64,000 bases of DNA from Streptomyces lichenis (GTDB taxonomy: Bacteria; Actinomycetota; Actinomycetes; Streptomycetales; Streptomycetaceae): assembly GCF_023218175.1 (NCBI RefSeq), contig NZ_JALPTH010000029.1, positions 31,421-95,420 on the forward strand, read 5' to 3'. This document shows, in pieces, positions 31,661 through 38,343 of the stretch (positions within the stretch are counted from its first letter, which is position 1; the number at the start of each line of letters is the position of its first letter). A program made the translations under genes and the position numbers. Below the pieces are notes generated by a model that was not told the origin of the DNA, searched no databases, and saw only the letters and a program-made list of their open reading frames with translations.

Positions 31661-32518
31661 TCACTTGACGGACCCGGCGGTCAGCCCCGAGACGACATGG
31701 CGCTCGATGCAGGCGAAGAGCACGATCACCGGGACGATGGCGACGACCGAGCCGGCGAACAGGTAGTTCCACTGGACCGTGTAGTTGCCGACGAAGTTGT
31801 TGATGCCGACGGTGAGCGGCTGGCTGTCGGGGACGGTGGTCAGCCGCAGCCCCATCACGAACTCGTTCCAGGCGGAGATGAAGGTGAAGATCAGGGCGGT
31901 GACCACCCCGGGCAGCGCCAGCGGCAGGGTGATCCGGCGCAGCGCGCCGAACCGGCCCAGCCCGTCGACCTGCGCGGCCTCTTCGAGGGCCACGGGGATG
32001 GAGCCGATGTAGGCGGTGAGGATCCACACCGCGAACGCCAGGTTGAAGGCGGCGTTGCAGAGGATCAGGGTCCAGACCGAGTTGAGCATGTCGAGCTGGT
32101 GGAACTGCCGGTAGAGGCCGACCAGCAGCGAGGTGGGCTGGAACATCTGGGTGACCAGCACCAGCAGCAGGAAGGTGGTGCGGCCGCGGAAGCGGTGCCG
32201 GGCGGTGTGGTACGCGGCGGGCAGGGCGACCAGCAGGACCAGCACGGTGGAGCCGGCGGCGACCAGCAGGGTGACCTGGAGGTTGGCGCCGAGGGTGGAG
32301 TCGGTCCAGACCTTGACCAGGTTGGACCAGGCGAACCCGCCGGGCAGGTAGGTGGCGTCGCGCAGCTGGTCGGCCGGGCGCAGCGCGGTGACGACCATCT
32401 CGGCGTACGGCAGCAGGAAGAAGGCGGCGAGCAGCCAGGCGGTGGCGGCGAGCGCGGCGGTACGGGGGCGCAGCCCGCGCCGGGCCCGGCGGACCGGGGC
32501 GGTGGCGGTGGCGGTCAT
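31661..32518 (-). CDS. Carbohydrate ABC importer permease (MalG type)
   Basis: This 285-residue protein of the CUT1 family has six hydrophobic segments (about residues 20-40, 80-105, 113-135, 145-168, 195-220 and 250-272). The EAA coupling loop is 'EEAAQVDGLGRFGALRRITLP' in the region near residues 178-198, read in parts. It pairs with the MalF-type protein next to it. No ATPase gene is present, as is normal for Streptomyces CUT1 systems, which share the MsiK ATPase encoded elsewhere. The ATG at 32516-32518 overlaps the MalF-type stop by 4 nt. Confidence 0.9.
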   Translation of the reverse strand: MTATATAPVRRARRGLRPRTAALAATAWLLAAFFLLPYAEMVVTALRPADQLRDATYLPGGFAWSNLVKVWTDSTLGANLQVTLLVAAGSTVLVLLVALPAAYHTARHRFRGRTTFLLLVLVTQMFQPTSLLVGLYRQFHQLDMLNSVWTLILCNAAFNLAFAVWILTAYIGSIPVALEEAAQVDGLGRFGALRRITLPLALPGVVTALIFTFISAWNEFVMGLRLTTVPDSQPLTVGINNFVGNYTVQWNYLFAGSVVAIVPVIVLFACIERHVVSGLTAGSVK

Positions 32519-33471
32519 CGGGCGTCGTCCTCCTGGAAGCGGCTGACCTTCAGGAAGACCAGCACCAGCAGCACGATGAGGCCGAAGTTGACCACCGACA
32601 TGGCCGCGGACTCGCCGATGTCGGTGTTCATGAGCTGGTAGGCGAAGACGGTGGTGGTGGCGGTGTCGCTGTCCGGGCCGCCCTGGGTCATGCCCCAGAT
32701 GACCGGGAAGGAGTTGAAGACGTTGATGAGGTTAATTACCAGGGCGACCAGCAGGGCGGGCCGCAGCAGCGGCAGGGTGATGCGCCGGTAGGTCTGCCAG
32801 GGGCCGCTGCCGTCGACGGTGGCCGCCTCGTACACTTCGGCGGGGATGGTCTGGAGCCCGGCCAGCAGGGTGTACGTGGTGAAGGGCAGCGAGACGAACA
32901 CGGCGACCAGCACCATCCAGGGCCGGGCGGTGGCCGGGTCGCCGAGCCAGTCGCGGGGGCCGGACGTCAGGCCGAGGTCGGTGAGCGCGGTGTTGAGGAC
33001 GCCGGCGGTGCGGTCCAGCATCCACTTGAAGCCGATGGCGGTCATCAGCACCGAGGCGGCCCACGGGGCGATCAGCGCCCAGCGGGTGATCCGGCGGCCG
33101 GGGAAGTCCTGGTGGAACAGCTGGGCCAGGCCGAGCGAGAGCAGCAGGGTGAGGCCGACGACGGTGAGCGTCCACACCAGGGTCCAGCCGATGACGGCGC
33201 CGAGGTCCGGCTCGGCGAACAGCTTGCGGTACTTGTCCAGTCCGGCGTCGCCGCGGACGAAGCCGCTGGTGCTGATGCGCAGGGTGGAGGTGCGGACCAT
33301 CTCGTAGACCGGCCAGAGCACGACCAGGACGATCAGGGCGATGGCCGGGCCGATCCACGGCAGCGGATGGTCGGCGAGGGACCGGCGGGGCCGGCGCGGG
33401 CGCCGCCGGGGGCGGGCCGGGGGCGGTTCGTCCGCCCGCGGCTGCGGCCGGACGGCGGTACTGGCGGTCAC
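32515..33471 (-). CDS. Carbohydrate ABC importer permease (MalF type)
   Basis: This 318-residue protein has a very basic proline-rich N-terminus (residues 15-32) and six transmembrane segments (about 38-58, 95-118, 128-150, 180-202, 230-252 and 285-308). The EAA loop is 'EVYEAATVDGSGPWQTYRRI' (about residues 212-231). The GTG start (33469-33471) has GGAAGG 7 nt upstream. It is separated from the binding-protein gene by 136 nt that include a hairpin, and it overlaps the MalG-type gene by 4 nt. Bases 32734-32740 (TTAATTA) are AT-rich but encode conserved Ile-Asn; there is no insertion. Confidence 0.9.
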   Translation of the reverse strand: MTASTAVRPQPRADEPPPARPRRRPRRPRRSLADHPLPWIGPAIALIVLVVLWPVYEMVRTSTLRISTSGFVRGDAGLDKYRKLFAEPDLGAVIGWTLVWTLTVVGLTLLLSLGLAQLFHQDFPGRRITRWALIAPWAASVLMTAIGFKWMLDRTAGVLNTALTDLGLTSGPRDWLGDPATARPWMVLVAVFVSLPFTTYTLLAGLQTIPAEVYEAATVDGSGPWQTYRRITLPLLRPALLVALVINLINVFNSFPVIWGMTQGGPDSDTATTTVFAYQLMNTDIGESAAMSVVNFGLIVLLVLVFLKVSRFQEDDAR

Positions 33472-33551
33472 GGATGGCGCCTTCCACGGGGAGCGGTACG
33501 GGGAGCGGGGGCGGGGCTCGCGGCCGGACGGGGCCGGGTCCGGGGCCGGGT

Positions 33552-33583
33552 CCGGGGCCGGCCGGTCAGGGTGCCGGCCCCGG
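33552..33583 (-). terminator. Intercistronic hairpin between binding protein and permease genes
   Basis: CCGGGGCCGGC (33552-33562) and GCCGGCCCCGG (33573-33583) form an 11-bp perfect stem with a 10-nt loop. It lies 24 nt after the solute-binding gene stop and 80 nt before the permease start. Such hairpins usually protect the binding-protein mRNA or partly stop transcription, giving more binding protein than permease. Confidence 0.6.
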
Positions 33584-33607
33584 GGTCGCTGGGGCGGGGT
33601 GCGGGGC

Positions 33608-34870
33608 CTACCTGTCGGCGGCCGCGGCCTCCGCCTTCTTCTGGAGGTCGCCGAGGACGGCGGCCGGGTCGTCCTTCACCGCGCTGCCGCCGCTCTTCTT
33701 GATCTCGGCGGACACCGCGTCCCAACTGGTGTCGCCCAGCGGGTAGAAGACGGCGGAGGGCAGCAGCGCGAAGAACGGCTCCAGGTCCTTGTGCCTGCCG
33801 CTGCCCTGCATCTCGTCCAGGGTGTCCTGGGTGACGGGCATCAGGTTGTACCGCTCGTCGAACGCCAGGGTGTTCTCCTTGGCGTAGGCGAAGTCCAGGA
33901 ACTTCCGGATCTCCTCGCGGTGGCCGTTGTCCTTGAAGGCCATCATCCAGTCGGCCACGCCGAGGGTGGACTTCAGCGGCCCGCCCTTGCCCGGGATGGC
34001 GGTGACGCCGTAGTCCACCTTGCCCTCCTTGGCCATCTCGATCAGCGAGGGGTGGCCGTTGAGCATGGCCGCCTTGCCGGCGGCGAAGTCGGCGAAGGCC
34101 GTCTTGCGGTCGGTGGCCGCGGGGTTGGCGTAGGTGAGTCCGGGATCGACCAGGTTCTTCCGCAGCCAGCCGAAGGTCTCCACGTTGGCCTTGCTGTCCA
34201 GGGTGTACGCACCCGAACCGTTGGTCGGCCCGCCGCCGTTGCCGAGCTGCCAGATCATGCTCTCGCCCTGCGCCTCCTCGGGGCCGAGCGGCAGCGCGTA
34301 CGGGGTGACGCCGGGCACCTCGGCCTTGACCTTCTCGGCGGCGGCGCGGACCTCCGCCCAGGAGGTGGGCGGCTTGGCCACCCCTGCCTTGCGCAGGATC
34401 TCCTTGTTGTAGAAGAACGCGCGGGCGGAGGAGACGAAGGGTATGCCGTACTGCGTCCCGTCGACCTCGCCGGCCTTGGCGAAGCTGTCGATGAGGTTGG
34501 CCTTGGTGGAGACGGAGAGCACCTCGTCGGCCTTGTAGAGCAGGTCGTCGGCGACCTTGTCGGCGTACCCGCCGGTCTGGAGCAGGTCGGGGACGTTGCC
34601 GCTCTGCAGCATGGTCCGCACATGCTTGTCGATGTCGTTCCAGTTGACCACCTGGACGTCGACCGTGATGTCCGGGTTCTCCTTCTCGAAGGCCCGGGCG
34701 ACGCCGTCCCAGTAGCCCTTGGAGCTGTTGGACGCCTTGTCGCCGTAGTCGGCGGCCACCAGGGTCAGCGTGCCGTCGCCCGCGTCACCGGAGGAGGCGC
34801 CGGAGCACGCCGACAGGGTCAGGGCCAGACAGAGGCCGGCGGCGGACAGGGTGAGGGTGCGTCGGTTCAT
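33608..34870 (-). CDS. Sugar ABC transporter solute-binding lipoprotein
   Basis: This 420-residue extracellular binding protein has a signal peptide with lipobox 'LSAC' (Cys at about residue 22), so it is anchored by lipid at the membrane face. It is of the cluster-B sugar-binding fold: 'KGYWDGVARAFEKENPDITVDVQV' region near residues 55-78 (read in parts), 'GIPFVSSARAFFYNKEIL', and 'FADFAAGKAAMLNG' with ligand-facing Trp/Tyr. Which sugar it binds cannot be derived. The start is the ATG at 34868-34870 with GGAGAG 6 nt upstream; a frame 12 residues longer was rejected. It is the first gene of the minus-strand transporter and catabolic set. Confidence 0.9.
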   Translation of the reverse strand: MNRRTLTLSAAGLCLALTLSACSGASSGDAGDGTLTLVAADYGDKASNSSKGYWDGVARAFEKENPDITVDVQVVNWNDIDKHVRTMLQSGNVPDLLQTGGYADKVADDLLYKADEVLSVSTKANLIDSFAKAGEVDGTQYGIPFVSSARAFFYNKEILRKAGVAKPPTSWAEVRAAAEKVKAEVPGVTPYALPLGPEEAQGESMIWQLGNGGGPTNGSGAYTLDSKANVETFGWLRKNLVDPGLTYANPAATDRKTAFADFAAGKAAMLNGHPSLIEMAKEGKVDYGVTAIPGKGGPLKSTLGVADWMMAFKDNGHREEIRKFLDFAYAKENTLAFDERYNLMPVTQDTLDEMQGSGRHKDLEPFFALLPSAVFYPLGDTSWDAVSAEIKKSGGSAVKDDPAAVLGDLQKKAEAAAADR

Positions 34871-34963
34871 GGCGCTCTCCGCTGGTTCGACGAGGGAAGC
34901 GAGCACGGGGCGGAGTCTCCAGGAGCGCGTTGATGCACGAGCGTCACGATCCGGCCCACATTT

Positions 34964-34999
34964 TGATTCGATGTGCTTCGTTCAAGCGTGTGTGAATCA
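34964..34999. promoter_or_regulatory. Nested dyad upstream of the sugar importer operon, candidate DeoR operator
   Basis: TGATTC (34964-34969) mirrors GAATCA (34994-34999), and inside them GCTT (34975-34978) mirrors AAGC (34984-34987) about nearly the same centre. The dyad overlaps TTGAAC (minus strand), which could be the -35 of the operon. It is a good place for the DeoR repressor to bind. The region is AT-rich relative to its surroundings. Confidence 0.4.
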
Positions 35000-35098
35000 T
35001 AAACACTCATCCGACGGTGTGACCAGAGCAGAACAGCGGATTTCCGGCCGGGAAACGGGGCCGGGGCGCACACGCCGCACGGCCCAGGCGCCCACGGC

Positions 35099-35126
35099 GA
35101 AGGGCCCGCCGATGGGCGGGCCCTTC
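35099..35126 (-). terminator. Terminator of the GH31 gene
   Basis: GAAGGGCCCGCC (35099-35110) and GGCGGGCCCTTC (35115-35126) form a perfect 12-bp stem with a 4-nt loop, 28 nt after the GH31 stop on the minus strand. This separates the glycosidase transcript from the ABC importer operon. Confidence 0.85.
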
Positions 35127-35154
35127 CCTCCTCAGGCCGGGTGTCGCGATGGGG

Positions 35155-37896
35155 TCAGTTCAGTCGCCAGCGCTGGGTGGCCGCTCCGGTGCCGGTGGTC
35201 TGGATCAGGCCCGCGCCGCTGGAGGACGAGGCGGGGGCGAGGAGGAGTCCGCTGTGCTGGGCCTTGATCTGGTAGCCCTCGCCGTCGCGGGTGATCCGCC
35301 ATTTCTGGTTGGCGTTGCCCGTGCAGGTGTACTGGACGACGGCCGCCCCGGAGGTGGTGGCGCTGCCGGTGACGTCGGCGCACAGCCCGCTGAGCTGGTT
35401 GCGCAGCCGGTAGGTGCCGTCGGCGTCGGCGCTGATCTCCCATTTCTGGTTGGCGTTGCCGGTCGGCGACCACTGGATGAGCTGGGTGCCGGCGGTGGTG
35501 GAGCTGTTGGGTACGTCGGCGGCGAGCGACGTACCGTCGTTGACCAGCGAGAAGGTGCCCGTCACCGGGTCGGCCGAGCCGCCGGGGATGGCCTTCGGGG
35601 TGGGCAGCGCGGCACCGGAGACGGTCACGGAGAAGGCCGAGGAGGTCGACTGGGTGCCGGCCTTGACCCGGAGGACTCCGGAGCGGTCGGCGCTGTCGAA
35701 GAACCAGCCGGTGGCGGCGGCGTCGAAGGCGGCGCGGGTGGTGTGGCGGGTCAGCGCGGTGGAGCCGAGCGCGACCGAGGAGGGCGCCGAGGCCAGGTGG
35801 ACCTCCATCTCGTAGGCGCGGCTCGCCTGCTTGCCGGTGAAGGTGCCCACCGAGGCGCCCACGTCGACCCTGACCGTGCCGGTGCCGCTCGCCGGGGCGG
35901 TCACGGTGGCCTTCTGCCGGGCGGAGGCGCCGTTCTGGTGGGCGCGGGTGACGCCGTCGTCCTCGTACAGCTCGAACGAGGAGGTGCCGCGCGGGTAGAC
36001 GTCGAAGGTGATCGGGGTCTTCGGCTTCTCGCCGGTGTGGTTCATCGCGGGCTGCATGGGCACGATGGAGCCGGACTTGACGAAGAGCGGCAGCCGGTCG
36101 AGCGGGGCGCTGTAGCCGTTGAAGGTGCCGGGGCCCTGGTAGACGGTGCCGGTCCAGTAGTCGGTCCAGGTGCCCTCGGGCAGGTAGATGCCGCTGCGGG
36201 TGCTGCCCGCCGAGGTGACGGGGGCGACCAGGAAGGCGTCACCGGCCATGAACTGCTGGCTGGTGGCGTTGCCTTGGGCGACCGGGTCGTTGGGGTACTC
36301 CAGGACCATGGCGCGGGTGCTCGGTACACCGGTGTCGGCGGCGACCTTGCTCATCGTGTAGAGGTAGGGCAGCAGCCGCTGGCGCAGCTTGAGGTACTTG
36401 CGGTTGATCGCGGTGTGCGCGTCGTCGAAGCGCCAGGGCTGCTTGTCCTGGTAGCCGGCGCCCGGGTTGGTGGCGCCCCAGCCGGACATGCTCATCAGCG
36501 CCGGGGTGAACGCCTTCCACTGCAGGTCGCGCGCGTAGGTGTCAGGGCTGCCGCCGAAGATGCCGTCGACGTCGCCCGCCGCGTAGTTGAGCGCGGACAG
36601 GCCCGCGCCGGTGACGGCCGGGACGTGCCAGCGCATGTTGTCCCAGTCGCCCTCGGTGTCCCCGGTCCAGACCACGGCGTTGCGCTGGGTGCCCGCCCAG
36701 CCGTCGACGGTCCAGACGAACCGGCGGGCGTCGCTGTTGTCCTCGATGCCGGCCACCGCGGACTTCACGCCCTGGAAGGCGTCGCGGTAGCCGCCGCCGA
36801 CCCAGGCCACGTCGGTCTTGACCATCCGGGTGCCGGCGGTGCCGACCTCCCAGCCGATGTTCCCCAGGCTGCGCTGGGTCCACAGGCCGGTCTTGAAGCC
36901 GCGCTGGGCGAGCTGCTTGACCGTGTTCGGCAGGTCGACGTACTCGCAGCCGTAGCCGTCGTTGGGCAGGAACCAGCCGGACGGCATGTCCTTGGCGCGC
37001 GCCTGGTCGGCGTACTTCACCACGTCCGGGGTGCGCTGGTGGTCCGCCCGGTCGTGGTCGCCCTGGTAGTCGGGGCTGGAGGCGTTCCAGCAGTCCGCGT
37101 GGCCCATCTCGAAGCCGTAGATCGGGGCGAGGAACGGCTTGCCGGTGACATCGGTGTACCGGTTCAGCACGTCCTTCAGCCCCGCGCCCGCGAAGTAGAC
37201 CGCGTCGAAGCGGTTCTCGTTGTGCGTGGTGGTGACGGTGGGCCCGAAGCCGTAGCTGCCGGGGGCCCAGGTGTTGCGCACCACGCCGTAGCCGGCGGTG
37301 CTCATGTAGAACGGCGCGGGGCTGGCGTTGTTGTTCTCGTTCCACTTGTTGTCGATGGCCACCGGTACGGTCTTGTCCCGCAGCGCCCACTGCCCCAGGC
37401 GCAGTCCGGTGCCGTAGAACTGCTCGGACGCCCCGCGGGCGAGCCGCTGGCGCGCCGTGCCGTCGCCCCAGGACAGGCCGGCCGACTCCTGCCAGATCAG
37501 CGTGGAGTTGTCCGCCTTGTACAGGGCGAAGCGCAGCGGGGTCTTGTACGCGCGCAGCACCACCGAGCCGGTGGCGAGGCGGTAGTGGTCACCGGCGTCG
37601 GTGGAGGTCGCCTGCACCGCGCCGAAGTCGGTCCTGGTGAGGATGTCTCCCGCGCCGGGGTCGGTGAACGAGCCGCCCGGTCCCAGCCAGATCCGGAACA
37701 CGTCCGGCTTGAGGAAGCTCACCCGGACCCGGTCGGCCCCGGCCGCGAGGGTGAAGGTCGAGCCGGACTGGGTCACCGAGGTCAGGTTTCCGATGGTGGT
37801 CGTCGCGGCACTGGCGGCGGGCGGCGCCGCCAGCGCCGCCCCGGCGAGGGCCACCAGGGAGACCAGCAGCGCGATCCATCGTCTAGTTGGGGACAT
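35155..37896 (-). CDS. Secreted GH31 glycosidase with C-terminal ricin-B lectin domain
   Basis: This 913-residue exported enzyme has a signal peptide (residues 1-31, 'PPAASAATT' cleavage) and an N-terminal GH31 beta-sandwich (about 32-245). The TIM barrel (about 250-590) has the putative nucleophile Asp362 in 'KTDVAWVG' and acid/base Asp413 in 'WTGDTEGD'. Beta domains follow to about 780, and then a ricin-type lectin (about 790-913) with three QxW repeats ('NQKWEI', 'NQKWRI', 'TQRWRLN'). The ATG at 37894-37896 has GGAGG 7 nt upstream. GH31 includes alpha-glucosidases, alpha-xylosidases and a more recent alpha-N-acetylgalactosaminidase group. The adjacent AgaS/GatY genes make an alpha-GalNAc-type activity attractive, but this is inferred. 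The lectin would bind galactose- or GalNAc-containing glycans. Confidence 0.85.
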   Translation of the reverse strand: MSPTRRWIALLVSLVALAGAALAAPPAASAATTTIGNLTSVTQSGSTFTLAAGADRVRVSFLKPDVFRIWLGPGGSFTDPGAGDILTRTDFGAVQATSTDAGDHYRLATGSVVLRAYKTPLRFALYKADNSTLIWQESAGLSWGDGTARQRLARGASEQFYGTGLRLGQWALRDKTVPVAIDNKWNENNNASPAPFYMSTAGYGVVRNTWAPGSYGFGPTVTTTHNENRFDAVYFAGAGLKDVLNRYTDVTGKPFLAPIYGFEMGHADCWNASSPDYQGDHDRADHQRTPDVVKYADQARAKDMPSGWFLPNDGYGCEYVDLPNTVKQLAQRGFKTGLWTQRSLGNIGWEVGTAGTRMVKTDVAWVGGGYRDAFQGVKSAVAGIEDNSDARRFVWTVDGWAGTQRNAVVWTGDTEGDWDNMRWHVPAVTGAGLSALNYAAGDVDGIFGGSPDTYARDLQWKAFTPALMSMSGWGATNPGAGYQDKQPWRFDDAHTAINRKYLKLRQRLLPYLYTMSKVAADTGVPSTRAMVLEYPNDPVAQGNATSQQFMAGDAFLVAPVTSAGSTRSGIYLPEGTWTDYWTGTVYQGPGTFNGYSAPLDRLPLFVKSGSIVPMQPAMNHTGEKPKTPITFDVYPRGTSSFELYEDDGVTRAHQNGASARQKATVTAPASGTGTVRVDVGASVGTFTGKQASRAYEMEVHLASAPSSVALGSTALTRHTTRAAFDAAATGWFFDSADRSGVLRVKAGTQSTSSAFSVTVSGAALPTPKAIPGGSADPVTGTFSLVNDGTSLAADVPNSSTTAGTQLIQWSPTGNANQKWEISADADGTYRLRNQLSGLCADVTGSATTSGAAVVQYTCTGNANQKWRITRDGEGYQIKAQHSGLLLAPASSSSGAGLIQTTGTGAATQRWRLN

Positions 37897-37932
37897 GACA
37901 ATCCTCCACAGCAGGAGCTCGAAGATGCGCGA

Positions 37933-37962
37933 AACATAGGGCAGTCGCGCAACATGCCGCAA
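37933..37962 (-). promoter_or_regulatory. Predicted GH31 promoter overlapped by a direct repeat
   Basis: On the minus strand TTGCGG (37957-37962) and TATGTT (37933-37938) are 18 nt apart, giving a leader of about 30 nt. Two related words, ATGTTGCGCG and ATGTTTCGCG, lie across it on the minus strand and could be regulator half-sites. Confidence 0.45.
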
Positions 37963-38084
37963 GACGCAGCCCCGAACAATCAAGAAAGCCATACCTGACG
38001 CGTACACGCCTACACCGGCGTCCGAGGGGCAGACGGATCAGCACATCGCACCGACCACACCGTTCCGCGTAAGGGAGCCGCCCC

Positions 38085-38258
38085 ATGGCCGCCATTGCCG
38101 CCGCTGTCCTGTTCTTCGTCGCCTTCCTGATCAACGCCGCCGACATCGGCACCAACGACGTGTTCTCCTCGACCAACATCATGCTGCTCGGGCTGCTGCT
38201 CCTGGCCCTGCACGTCGCGGGGATCGGCAGCTCGCTGCGCACCGGCCGCCGGCGCTGA
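38085..38258 (+). CDS. 57-residue two-helix membrane protein
   Basis: The frame starts at an ATG with AAGGGAG 8 nt upstream and encodes a short hydrophobic protein, beginning 'MAAIAAAVLFFVAFLINA'. Two predicted transmembrane helices (about residues 3-18 and 32-50) are joined by a polar loop 'ADIGTNDVFSS', with a basic tail 'RTGRRR' on the inner side. The strong Shine-Dalgarno sequence, membrane pattern and clean terminator downstream support it as a real gene. I do not recognise a named family. It is divergent from the GH31 gene and convergent with the RHS gene. Its function is unknown. Confidence 0.7.
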   Translation: MAAIAAAVLFFVAFLINAADIGTNDVFSSTNIMLLGLLLLALHVAGIGSSLRTGRRR

Positions 38259-38286
38259 GCTCCCCCTCCGGGGCGCGGGAACACCA

Positions 38287-38323
38287 GGGCCGCCTGGCCG
38301 GAAGCACTCCGGTCAGGCGGCCC
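38287..38323. terminator. Bidirectional terminator between the small membrane gene and the RHS gene
   Basis: GGGCCGCCTGGCCGGA (38287-38302) pairs with TCCGGTCAGGCGGCCC (38308-38323) through 16 positions, with one G-T pair and a 5-nt loop. It lies between the stops at 38258 and 38344. Confidence 0.8.
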
Positions 38324-38343
38324 CGGGCCGTGGAACAGAGGGG

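Noticed and set aside
32734..32740. TTAATTA as foreign AT-rich insertion or a TTA codon
   Set aside because: In the minus-strand reading frame it is read as GTA ATT AAC within a conserved permease helix, so there is no TTA codon and no frame disruption.
35149..37998. Open frame of 949 codons on the plus strand opposite the GH31 gene
   Set aside because: It has Gly/Val/Ala/Arg-rich low-complexity translation with no motifs, as expected for the antisense of a GC-rich gene. The minus-strand frame carries a full GH31 and lectin.
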